From the NCBI GenBank assembly GCA_012512335.1, contig JAAZEK010000340.1, forward strand, positions 1-6,886: 6,886 bases of DNA, in the 5' to 3' direction. A model generated the notes under the pieces. It did not search any database, had not been told where the DNA came from, and was given only the letters and a program-made list of their open reading frames with translations. A program made the translations under genes and the position numbers. Below, one piece after another: positions 1 to 6,489 of the stretch (position 1 is its first letter; every line of letters starts with the position of its first letter). This DNA comes from Clostridiales bacterium (GTDB lineage Bacteria; Bacillota; Clostridia; Caldicoprobacterales; DTU083).

Positions 1-110
1 ATCTTTTATTTTTATATCTTCGAAATCCGATGACGGAGACAGAAGGTCCGAGGCAATTATCTTCAGTGAGCTGGTGGTTGGTGCAAACCAGTGGGTTGCC
101 GGGCTGTATG

Positions 111-113
111 CTC
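111..113 (+). promoter_or_regulatory. T-box specifier codon CTC (Leu)
   Basis: CTC lies on the 3' side of the internal loop between helices 35-38/115-118 and 46-49/101-104, one purine (A114) before the lower helix, as specifier triplets do. It would be read by tRNA-Leu with anticodon GAG. No Ile (ATC/ATT) or Val (GTC/GTT) triplet occupies that register. Confidence 0.82.
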
Positions 114-239
114 ACTCCTGAGGGGTAGTCTGAAAAAACCAATAAGGTTGGTTCTAGTAGGGTATACCGGGTGGTCCCGTTACAGGCCGGAAGCTTGATA
201 GAGCTTCGCGAGGTTTGTCCCGAAAGGGCCAGACAAATT

Positions 240-272
240 AGGGTGGTACCGTGAAAGTAACCTTTCGCCCCT
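240..272 (+). promoter_or_regulatory. T-box antiterminator
   Basis: AGGG (240-243) pairs with CCCT (269-272) as helix A1. The 7-nt bulge TGGTACC (244-250) is the invariant T-box sequence whose TGGT pairs with the tRNA NCCA end. GTGAAAG (251-257) pairs with CTTTCGC (262-268) as helix A2, with one G-U pair and a four-base loop. The 3' half is also the 5' arm of the terminator, so the two structures exclude each other. Confidence 0.93.
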
Positions 273-320
273 TATACCAGTATATTTTACTGATATGAGG
301 TCGAAGGGTTTTTTGTTTTT
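259..320 (+). terminator. T-box-controlled intrinsic terminator
   Basis: AACCTTTCG (259-267) pairs with CGAAGGGTT (302-310). The stem continues through 270-275 with 295-300 and CAGTA (278-282) with TACTG (288-292), leaving a small loop. A T-tract at 309-314 and 316-321 follows directly. This is the default off state of the leader. The terminator ends about 40 nt before the ilvN start codon. Confidence 0.93.
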
Positions 321-343
321 TAAATTATGTTTATCAAAGAAAG

Positions 344-351
344 AGGGAGGG
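344..351 (+). promoter_or_regulatory. ilvN ribosome binding site
   Basis: AGGGAGGG sits 8 nt before ATG 360 and decides the ilvN start. The upstream in-frame ATG at 327 follows the terminator T-tract directly and has no Shine-Dalgarno sequence. Confidence 0.85.
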
Positions 352-359
352 AAGCACGG

Positions 360-896
360 ATGAAGTATGTATTAGGCGTATTGGTTGATAACCATCCCGG
401 CGTACTATCCAAAGTGACAGGCTTATTTAGTCGTAGAGGCTTTAATATCCACAGTCTAGCTGTAGGGGTTACTGAAAACCCAAAAATTTCGAGAATTACC
501 ATTGTTGTAGATGGTGATGAGTATCTGGTCGGACAGATAACTAAGCAGCTCAACAAGCTTATCAATGTAATTCAGGTGGCGATCATCAGTGACGATTCCA
601 TCTCCAGGGAGCTAGCTCTTATCAAGGTTAAGGCCACCCCCGAAACCCGGAATCAGATAGTAGATATCGTCAATATTTTCAGGGCAAAGGTAGTGGATGT
701 AAACCGGCATTCTATTATTGTGGAAATTACCGGAGACAATGAGAAAATTGCCGCTTTGGAAGATATGCTAAGTGATTTTGGTATTATGGAAATGGTTCGT
801 ACTGGCAATATTTCCATTGATCGAGGATTGAAAATGGTGAAATATATTCACCCAGAAAACGAGGAGGAAGAATATTATGGCAAAAATGTATTATGA
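360..896 (+). CDS. ilvN: Acetolactate synthase, small (regulatory) subunit
   Basis: Regulatory subunit of cytosolic acetohydroxyacid synthase. It activates the catalytic large subunit (IlvB) and confers end-product inhibition by valine. The 178-residue protein has an N-terminal ACT domain (about 1-78) and a C-terminal ACT-like domain (about 84-158). The ACT effector motif is VDNHPGVLSKVTGLFSRRGFNI. N11, G14 and N29 align with positions tied to valine binding in E. coli IlvH, so it is probably feedback sensitive. The start is ATG 360, chosen for its Shine-Dalgarno and because the protein then begins MKYVLGVLVDN like the family. ATG 327 would add 11 atypical residues. The gene lies straight after the T-box leader with no ilvB in between. 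Its last 20 nt overlap ilvC, and its acidic C-terminal tail (four Glu in a row) is encoded by the GAGGAGGAAGAA that serves as the ilvC ribosome binding site. E. coli names the isozyme subunits ilvN, ilvH and ilvM; ilvN is used here in the general sense. Confidence 0.95.
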   Translation: MKYVLGVLVDNHPGVLSKVTGLFSRRGFNIHSLAVGVTENPKISRITIVVDGDEYLVGQITKQLNKLINVIQVAIISDDSISRELALIKVKATPETRNQIVDIVNIFRAKVVDVNRHSIIVEITGDNEKIAALEDMLSDFGIMEMVRTGNISIDRGLKMVKYIHPENEEEEYYGKNVL

Positions 897-1872
897 ATCG
901 GATGCAAATCTAGGGCTCTTACAAGGTAAAAAGATAGCGATTATTGGTTATGGAAGTCAAGGTCATGCTCATGCACTTAACCTTAAAGAAAGCGGAATGG
1001 ATGTTGCAGTAGGTCTATACGCAGGAAGTAAATCCTGGAAGCTAGCTGAAGAAGCTGGTCTTAAGGTAATGGAAACAGCAGAGGCAGCCAAGGCTGCAGA
1101 CTTTATTATGATATTGGTTCCCGACGAAAAACAGGCAAAAATTTACAAGGAATCAATTGAGCCCAATCTAGAATCAGGTAATGGTCTAATGTTCGCCCAT
1201 GGCTTTAACATTCATTATGGTCAAATTTCTCCACCGGCAGATGTTGATGTATTTATGATCGCGCCTAAAGGGCCAGGTCATACAGTAAGAAGCCAGTACC
1301 AAGAAGGCAAAGGAGTTCCTTGTCTTATCGCTGTTCATCAAGATGCAACTGGTAAAGCAAAGGATTATGCTCTAGCTTATTCAGCAGGAATTGGTGGCGC
1401 AAGGGCAGGCGTTCTGGAAACCACCTTCAAGGAAGAAACCGAAACCGATCTATTTGGTGAACAGGCAGTATTGTGTGGCGGGGTTACCGAGCTGATCAAA
1501 GCAGGATTTGAAACCTTGGTTGAAGCAGGCTATCAACCAGAAAGTGCATACTTCGAATGTCTTCATGAGATGAAGCTTATTATTGATTTGATGAATCAAG
1601 GTGGAATGTCATATATGCGTTATTCCATCAGTGACACAGCAGAATATGGAGACTATTCAACCGGAAGACGTATTGTTACAGAAGAAACTCGTAAAGAGAT
1701 GAAACAGGTACTTAGTGAGATTCAAGATGGTACCTTTGCTAAGAATTGGATTTTGGAAAACCAGGCAAACCGACCCGCTTTCATGGCTAGACGTGCACAG
1801 GAACAAGAGCACCAAATAGAGAAGGTAGGACGGGAATTACGCAGGATGATGCCTTGGATTGAGGAAAAATAA
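877..1872 (+). CDS. ilvC: Ketol-acid reductoisomerase (class I)
   Basis: Converts 2-acetolactate and 2-aceto-2-hydroxybutyrate to the dihydroxy acids using Mg2+ and NAD(P)H, the second common step of valine, leucine and isoleucine synthesis (EC 1.1.1.86). At 331 residues it is the short class I form. The N-terminal Rossmann domain (about 1-182) has GYGSQGHAHALNL at 24-36. The C-terminal helical domain (about 183-328) carries the active site: H108, K131, D191, E195, E227, E231 and S252 all fall at canonical class I positions. The cofactor loop reads GLYAGSKSW (46-54). S51 and S53, which usually hold the NADPH 2'-phosphate, are kept, but residue 48 is Tyr where Arg is usual. The start at ATG 877 gives the typical MAKMYY beginning and has GAGGAGGA 8 nt upstream. 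The start lies inside ilvN, so the two are probably translationally coupled. leuA follows after 22 nt. Confidence 0.98.
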   Translation: MAKMYYESDANLGLLQGKKIAIIGYGSQGHAHALNLKESGMDVAVGLYAGSKSWKLAEEAGLKVMETAEAAKAADFIMILVPDEKQAKIYKESIEPNLESGNGLMFAHGFNIHYGQISPPADVDVFMIAPKGPGHTVRSQYQEGKGVPCLIAVHQDATGKAKDYALAYSAGIGGARAGVLETTFKEETETDLFGEQAVLCGGVTELIKAGFETLVEAGYQPESAYFECLHEMKLIIDLMNQGGMSYMRYSISDTAEYGDYSTGRRIVTEETRKEMKQVLSEIQDGTFAKNWILENQANRPAFMARRAQEQEHQIEKVGRELRRMMPWIEEK

Positions 1873-1894
1873 TAACCCGTTGAGGAGGACACTC

Positions 1895-3445
1895 ATGGCT
1901 AATCAAATTGCAATTTTCGATACAACATTAAGAGATGGAGAACAGTCACCTGGCATTAGCTTGAATATGCATGAAAAGCTGGAGATTGCCAAACAATTGG
2001 AGAAGTTAGGCGTAGACGCTATGGAAGCAGGGTTTCCTATCTCCTCCAAAGGCGACTTTGAAGGGGTAAGGGCAATTGCCCAGCAAGTTCGCAAGCCCAT
2101 AATAACTGCTCTGGCTAGAGCTGTCCCAAAGGATATTGATCGTGCTTGGGAAGCGATACAAGAGGCGGCAAAGCCTAGGATTCATACTTTTATAGCAACC
2201 TCGGATATCCATATGAAGTATAAACTACGTATGGAGCCAGAGGAAGTTTTAAAGCGAGCGGCGGATATGGTAGCCTATGCTAAATCACTTTGCCCTCAAG
2301 TAGAGTTTTCCCCAGAAGATGGCTCTCGCTCTAGGCCAGAGTTTTTGTATCAGGTACTAGAAGCAGTCATTAGGGCTGGAGCAGATGTGCTGAATATTCC
2401 TGATACTGTAGGCTATTCTACACCAGAAGAATTTGGAGCACTTATAAGAGGAATTCAAAAAAATGTAAAGGGCATCGACAATGTGGTCTTAAGTGTCCAC
2501 TGTCACAATGACCTAGGTTTAGCTGTAGCAAACTCGCTTGCAGCAATAGAAAATGGAGCACGTCAGGTAGAGTGTACCATTAATGGCCTAGGAGAACGAG
2601 CAGGGAATGCAGCATTAGAGGAATTGGTTATGGCACTTAGAACTCGTAAGGATTTCTACGATTTCAATACCAATATTGAAACGGAACAGATTTACCGAAC
2701 TAGCTCACTTATAAGTTCCCTGACTGGTGTTCATGTACAACCTAATAAGGCCATTGTAGGTGCAAATGCTTTTGCACATGAATCAGGTATACACCAGCAT
2801 GGAATCATGACCAATCGGGAAACTTATGAGATTATGACCCCAGAATCCATTGGCTTGAAAAAAAGCCAAATGGTACTCGGAAAGCATTCTGGTCGCCATG
2901 CCTTTGAGGAACGCTTACAAGAGCTTGGTTTCCACCAGCTGTCAGTAGAAGAAATTAACGAAGCCTTTCAAAAGTTTAAGGATTTGGCAGATAAGAAGAA
3001 ATATGTAATGGATAGCGATATTGAGGCTCTTATTTCCTCGGAGCTAATCCAGATACCTGAGACCTTGCAATTGGATTACTTCCATATAACTAGTGGTAAC
3101 TCTTTGATTTCTACATCTACGGTGCGTATATCCAGAGAAGGCCAGGTAGTGGAAGAGGCGGCTTGTGGGGATGGTCCTATTGATGCTATATTCCATGCAG
3201 TAGAGCGGGCAACCGGGCTGGAGATAACCTTGAAGGATTATCGTATTCGGGCTATCACAAGTGGTAAGGATGCTCTTGGTGAAGGAACTGTAACCATAGA
3301 GAAAAATAAAAGGATTTATGTAGGTAGGGGTATTAGCACAGACATCATTGAGGCTAGTGCCAAAGCTTATATAAATGCTATCAATAAGATGCTATATGAC
3401 ATGAAGGAATATCCCAATGGGGATGCAACTATTGAAGCGATGTGA
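1895..3445 (+). CDS. leuA: 2-isopropylmalate synthase
   Basis: Condenses 2-oxoisovalerate with acetyl-CoA to 2-isopropylmalate, the committed step of leucine synthesis (EC 2.3.3.13). The 516-residue length fits the bacterial LeuA family. The N-terminal HMGL-like TIM barrel (about 4-270) opens with FDTTLRDGEQSPG (8-20), where R13 and D14 are catalytic or metal-binding. HCHND with H202 and H204 completes the divalent metal site, and GLGERAGNA follows. H300 in ESGIHQHG is the linker-domain His used in catalysis. The C-terminal LeuA dimer/allosteric domain (about 390-510) is complete, ending with GRGISTDIIEASAKAYINAINK, so leucine feedback is expected. The start is ATG 1895, 6 nt after GAGGAGG (1882-1888). 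A TTG at 1859 inside ilvC would add 12 atypical residues and has no comparable site. The paralogue cimA follows after a 132-nt gap. LeuA is told apart from CimA by its EQSPG motif and by closer fit to bacterial LeuA. Confidence 0.97.
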   Translation: MANQIAIFDTTLRDGEQSPGISLNMHEKLEIAKQLEKLGVDAMEAGFPISSKGDFEGVRAIAQQVRKPIITALARAVPKDIDRAWEAIQEAAKPRIHTFIATSDIHMKYKLRMEPEEVLKRAADMVAYAKSLCPQVEFSPEDGSRSRPEFLYQVLEAVIRAGADVLNIPDTVGYSTPEEFGALIRGIQKNVKGIDNVVLSVHCHNDLGLAVANSLAAIENGARQVECTINGLGERAGNAALEELVMALRTRKDFYDFNTNIETEQIYRTSSLISSLTGVHVQPNKAIVGANAFAHESGIHQHGIMTNRETYEIMTPESIGLKKSQMVLGKHSGRHAFEERLQELGFHQLSVEEINEAFQKFKDLADKKKYVMDSDIEALISSELIQIPETLQLDYFHITSGNSLISTSTVRISREGQVVEEAACGDGPIDAIFHAVERATGLEITLKDYRIRAITSGKDALGEGTVTIEKNKRIYVGRGISTDIIEASAKAYINAINKMLYDMKEYPNGDATIEAM

Positions 3446-3452
3446 TAAAAGA

Positions 3453-3521
3453 AAGATTCTTTACTGCGTTCAGAATGACAGTAAACACTACAGTGTCATC
3501 CAGAGCGCAGCGAAGGATCTT
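3453..3521. repeat. Imperfect inverted repeat, dispersed palindromic (MITE-like) element
   Basis: Two 28-nt arms, 3453-3480 (starts AAGATTCTT, ends CAGAATGACA) and 3494-3521 (starts TGTCATCCAG, ends AGGATCTT), match as reverse complements at 22 of 28 positions. They flank a 13-nt loop (3481-3493). Most mismatches are transitions, several of which still allow G-U pairs in RNA. The arm sequence resembles the AAGATTCTTCGCTGCGCTCAGAATGACA-like palindrome scattered through many unrelated bacterial genomes; this is recognised from memory and not searched. It lies 7 nt after the leuA stop. No T-tract follows, so it is not a standard terminator. In the mRNA it would form a long hairpin between leuA and cimA. 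Diverged arms suggest an old copy. Confidence 0.8.
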
Positions 3522-3548
3522 GGAGAAGAGTAAAAAATTTAATAATAT

Positions 3549-3585
3549 AGGAGATGGTATGAGATGGGGATTACAAGCTGAATAA
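3549..3585 (+). promoter_or_regulatory. Strong ribosome binding site with tiny ORFs overlapping the cimA start
   Basis: AGGAG (3549-3553) is the best Shine-Dalgarno in the leuA-cimA gap, but the ATGs placed to use it do not open cimA. ATG 3559 (5-nt spacing) reads MRWGLQAE and stops at TAA 3583-3585. ATG 3564 (10-nt spacing) reads MGITS and stops at TGA 3579-3581. ATG 3554 is in the cimA frame but meets TGA at 3560. The MGITS stop overlaps the proposed cimA start in the string CTGA (3578-3581), which resembles ATGA coupling junctions. It could be a translational coupling device or the scar of a one-base change. Either reading is inference. Confidence 0.45.
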
Positions 3586-5182
3586 AAATATATTTATATA
3601 CGATTCCACATTGAGGGATGGGGCTCAAGCCGAAGGAATCTCGTTTACTGTAAACGACAAGTTAAGAATTGTACAAAGGCTAGATGAGTTTGGGGTAAAA
3701 TATATCGAGGCTGGTAACCCGGGCTCCAACCCCAAGGATTTGGAGTTTTTTGAAAAGGTGAGCCTTCTTAAGCTTAAAAACGCTAAATTAACTGCTTTTG
3801 GAAGCACACGTAGAGCAGGCATTATGGCAAAGGAAGATGCCAACCTTCAGGCTTTGCTTAAGGCTAATACCTCTGCTGTAGCTATATTTGGAAAGACATG
3901 GGACTTTCATGTGACCGATATTATTAAAACTACACTGGAAGAAAACCTAAATATGATTCGGGATACCCTGTCTTTCCTAAAGGAACAGGAGAAGGAAGTT
4001 GTATTTGATGCAGAGCACTTTTTCGATGGCTACCAGGCTAATCCCACCTATGCGATAAAATGCTTAGAAGCTGCAGCAGATGCTGGTGCCGACTGGTTGG
4101 TGCTTTGTGATACTAATGGCGGGACCTTCCCATCTGATATCATGAGTATCGTTTCAGAAGTTGTAAAGAAATTTACCATTCCCATTGGAATCCATTGCCA
4201 CAACGATGGTGGGATGGGTGTCGCCAACTCCCAAATGGCCGTAGAGGCTGGTGCAGTTCAAGTGCAAGGTACCATTAATGGTTATGGTGAAAGATGTGGG
4301 AATGCCAATCTTTGTACCATTATTGCCAACCTACAATTAAAGAAAGGGCTAAAATGTATCCCTGAGGAGCAAATGAAGAATCTTTCATCTGTCTCCAGAT
4401 ATGTTAGTGAATTGGCTAACCTGGCACTTAATGAAAGAGATCCTTATGTAGGGAACTGTGCTTTCGCGCATAAGGGCGGAATGCACATAGATGCCATCAA
4501 CAAGAATCCTTTGTCCTTTGAGCACATTCAACCTGGATTGGTAGGAAATGAAAGGCGTATTCTCATGTCCGAGGTATCAGGACGCAGTACTATCCTGAAG
4601 CGAATTCAAGAAATCACTCCATGGATAGATAAAACATCACCTGAAACCCAATATCTTATGGATGAGATGAAGCGTCTGGAGCATGAGGGGTATCAGTTTG
4701 AAGGAGCGGAAATCTCTTTTGAATTACTAGTGCGTAGAGCATTAGGTAAGGATACTCGATTCTTCAATGTTAAGGATTTTAGGGTGATTTGTGAAGAGCA
4801 TTGGCAGGATGATTATAGTGCCTCCGCCATAATTAAAGTTCAGGTAGATGGAGTGGAGGAAGTATCCGCTGCTGAAGGAGATGGGCCAGTAAATGCCCTT
4901 GACCGGGCACTACGAAAATCTCTCCAGGTATTTTATCCGGAGCTGGATAAAATGCGCTTGACCGATTATAAGGTTCGTGTACTAGATACCGGCCAGGCTA
5001 CGGCAGCTAAGGTTAGGGTTCATATTGAATCCACTGACGGAGAAAAGGTTTGGGGCACAGTGGGCGTTTCTACCAATATTATAGAGGCCAGCTGGTCTGC
5101 CTTGGTGGACTCCATAGAATATTTTTTATATAGAAATCATCATTTAACTGAAAATAAAGATAAGAAAACCGATGTGGTGTAA
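3578..5182 (+). CDS. cimA: (R)-citramalate synthase, probable CTG start
   Basis: Condenses pyruvate with acetyl-CoA to (R)-citramalate, the first step of the threonine-independent route to 2-oxobutyrate and isoleucine (EC 2.3.3.21). Counting from CTG 3578 gives 534 residues, a normal length. The HMGL-like barrel has YDSTLRDGAQAEGISF (R13, D14) and HCHND (H206, H208). GYGERCGNANL and the linker FAHKGGMHIDAI follow. The C-terminal LeuA-dimer-type domain runs from about 392 to 525. GAQAEGISF, PGSNPKD (48-54) and GKTWDFHV separate this family from LeuA. No in-frame ATG precedes the conserved N-terminus: the frame is closed by TGA 3560, and the only candidates are CTG 3578 and TTG 3611. CTG gives NKNIFIYDSTLRDG, exactly where relatives have Met, with a weak GGGG 8 nt upstream. 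TTG would delete the first barrel strand. A base change or one-base deletion at 3578 could also explain this. Function is secure and the start is not. Confidence 0.93.
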   Translation: MNKNIFIYDSTLRDGAQAEGISFTVNDKLRIVQRLDEFGVKYIEAGNPGSNPKDLEFFEKVSLLKLKNAKLTAFGSTRRAGIMAKEDANLQALLKANTSAVAIFGKTWDFHVTDIIKTTLEENLNMIRDTLSFLKEQEKEVVFDAEHFFDGYQANPTYAIKCLEAAADAGADWLVLCDTNGGTFPSDIMSIVSEVVKKFTIPIGIHCHNDGGMGVANSQMAVEAGAVQVQGTINGYGERCGNANLCTIIANLQLKKGLKCIPEEQMKNLSSVSRYVSELANLALNERDPYVGNCAFAHKGGMHIDAINKNPLSFEHIQPGLVGNERRILMSEVSGRSTILKRIQEITPWIDKTSPETQYLMDEMKRLEHEGYQFEGAEISFELLVRRALGKDTRFFNVKDFRVICEEHWQDDYSASAIIKVQVDGVEEVSAAEGDGPVNALDRALRKSLQVFYPELDKMRLTDYKVRVLDTGQATAAKVRVHIESTDGEKVWGTVGVSTNIIEASWSALVDSIEYFLYRNHHLTENKDKKTDVV

Positions 5183-5223
5183 GGGTTTTAGATTATGCTT
5201 TAAGATAAAAAGGGGGAATCTCA

Positions 5224-6489
5224 ATGGGTATGACCATGACACAAAAAATACTTGCAGCACATGCAGGCTTGGAAAAGGTAGAGCCAGGTCAGCTCATAAT
5301 GGCGGACTTGGATCTGGTACTAGGTAATGATGTTACCACGCCTGTAGCTATACGTGAGTTTGATAAAATAGGAGTAGAAGGGGTTTATGACAAAGCCAAG
5401 GTAGCTATTGTACCAGATCACTTCACTCCTAATAAGGATATAAAATCTGCTGAGCAATGTAAGCTCATGCGAGAGTTTGCCCATCATCAAGAGATAGAAA
5501 ACTATTTTGAAATAGGACAGATGGGTATAGAGCACGCCTTGATACCTGAAAAGGGCTTGGCAGTGCCTGGTGACGTAATCATAGGTGCAGATTCTCATAC
5601 CTGCACTTATGGCGCACTTGGTGCTTTTTCCACAGGGGTGGGTAGCACTGATATGGCAGCAGGCATGGCTTCTGGTCAAAGCTGGTTTAAGGTGCCTGAA
5701 GCTATACGCTTTAATTTAAAAGGAAAGCTACAGCCTTGGGTTAGTGGAAAAGACGTAATCCTTCATATTATTGGAATGATAGGTGTAGATGGAGCCTTAT
5801 ATCAATCCATGGAATTTGGTGGTGAAGGGTTAAAGAATTTGACCATGGATGATCGTTTTACTATGGCTAATATGGCCATTGAAGCTGGTGCTAAAAATGG
5901 AATTTTTGAGGTTGATCAGCAGACTCTTGACTATGTAAAGGAACATTCCACTAAGGAATTTAAGGTATATGAACCAGATAAGGATGCTTGGTATGTTCGT
6001 GTAATTGATGTTGATTTATCGGAGATTAAGCCAACAGTTGCTTTCCCTCATTTGCCTGATAATACTCGTACCATAGACGAAGTAGGAGAGATTGTAATAG
6101 ATCAGGTGGTTATTGGCTCTTGTACCAATGGTAGAATCGATGATTTGAGATCAGCAGCCAAGGTTTTAAAGGGCAAGAAGGTTAATTCTAGAGTACGTAC
6201 TATCATTTTCCCAGCAACTCAAAAAATCTATCTGCAAGCTATGCGTGAAGGTCTTCTGGAAATTTTTATAGAAGCTGGAGCGGCAGTAAGTACACCTACC
6301 TGTGGGCCATGTCTTGGCGGGCACATGGGAATTCTAGCCAGTGGAGAACGAGCAGTGGCAACCACAAACCGAAACTTTGTAGGTCGTATGGGTCATCCTG
6401 AAAGTGAAGTTTATCTGGCCAGCCCTGCTGTAGCAGCAGCATCAGCTATAACTGGTAAAATTTCTTCCCCAGAGGAGGTAGTAAAATGA
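5224..6489 (+). CDS. leuC: 3-isopropylmalate dehydratase, large subunit
   Basis: Fe-S subunit of isopropylmalate isomerase (EC 4.2.1.33), converting 2-isopropylmalate to 3-isopropylmalate. With a citramalate synthase next door it is also expected to isomerise citramalate through citraconate to 3-methylmalate. The 421-residue protein is the short LeuC/HacA-type aconitase-family form, not the roughly 466-residue proteobacterial type. The 4Fe-4S cluster ligands are C300 (GSCTNGR), C360 and C363 (TCGPCLGGH). GADSHTCTYGALGAFSTGVGSTD (121-143) is the usual family substrate/cluster signature. The start is ATG 5224 with AGGGGG (5211-5216) 7 nt upstream; the in-frame Met codons at residues 3 and 5 are possible but less well spaced. 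It lies 41 nt after cimA, and its TGA overlaps the leuD ATG. Homoaconitase or dimethylmaleate hydratase relatives look similar, but the operon context favours LeuC. Confidence 0.96.
   Translation: MGMTMTQKILAAHAGLEKVEPGQLIMADLDLVLGNDVTTPVAIREFDKIGVEGVYDKAKVAIVPDHFTPNKDIKSAEQCKLMREFAHHQEIENYFEIGQMGIEHALIPEKGLAVPGDVIIGADSHTCTYGALGAFSTGVGSTDMAAGMASGQSWFKVPEAIRFNLKGKLQPWVSGKDVILHIIGMIGVDGALYQSMEFGGEGLKNLTMDDRFTMANMAIEAGAKNGIFEVDQQTLDYVKEHSTKEFKVYEPDKDAWYVRVIDVDLSEIKPTVAFPHLPDNTRTIDEVGEIVIDQVVIGSCTNGRIDDLRSAAKVLKGKKVNSRVRTIIFPATQKIYLQAMREGLLEIFIEAGAAVSTPTCGPCLGGHMGILASGERAVATTNRNFVGRMGHPESEVYLASPAVAAASAITGKISSPEEVVK

Larger units (their letters stand above)
25..320 (+). promoter_or_regulatory. T-box riboswitch leader, leucine (CTC) specifier
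   Basis: This untranslated leader should sense uncharged tRNA-Leu and allow read-through into the operon when leucine is short. Stem I can be folded by hand: 25-28 pairs with 123-126, then a GA-rich kink-turn (29-34 against 119-122), 35-38 with 115-118, the specifier loop, 46-49 with 101-104, 52-56 with 96-100 and 71-75 with 87-91. The distal loop (76-86) reads GGTTGGTGCAA, which is typical of T-boxes. On the 3' side of the specifier loop, CTC at 111-113 is followed by A114, the usual purine after a specifier codon. Further hairpins are 137-142 with 148-153, 168-171 with 176-179, 190-195 with 202-207, and a GAAA-capped stem III at 214-237. The T of the UGGU bulge matches discriminator base A73, which bacterial tRNA-Leu carries. 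The element type is near certain. The Leu assignment rests on the hand fold. Confidence 0.95.

Noticed and set aside
13..18. TATATC as a -10 box for the T-box leader
   Set aside because: Its position just before stem I is reasonable, but the -35 region would fall outside the window, so the promoter cannot be judged.
327..359. ATG 327 as the ilvN start
   Set aside because: It directly follows the terminator T-tract, has no Shine-Dalgarno, and adds 11 residues not typical of the family. ATG 360 has AGGGAGGG at good spacing.
1859..1894. TTG 1859 as the leuA start
   Set aside because: It lies inside ilvC and adds 12 charged residues foreign to LeuA. ATG 1895 with GAGGAGG gives the usual N-terminus.
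3453..3535. The leuA-cimA hairpin as an intrinsic terminator
   Set aside because: It has no T-tract after the stem, and cimA-leuCD downstream show no clear promoter of their own, so read-through is more likely.
3520..3548. Possible internal promoter before cimA (TTGGAG, 17 nt, TAATAT)
   Set aside because: It matches consensus at only 3 of 6 and 4 of 6 positions, and the region is AT-rich, so such matches are expected by chance.
3611..3613. TTG 3611 as the cimA start
   Set aside because: It would remove the first barrel strand and the DST part of the conserved DSTLRDG motif, and no ribosome binding site precedes it.
5183..5223. cimA-leuC gap as a regulatory site
   Set aside because: These 41 nt hold only the leuC Shine-Dalgarno; I see no hairpin or T-tract.
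5320..5679. 119-codon open frame on the - strand inside leuC
   Set aside because: It is antisense to a conserved enzyme gene, with no family resemblance and no ribosome binding site that I could see. The other - strand frames at 320-565, 1903-2212, 3625-3843 and 6411-6689 were rejected for the same reason.
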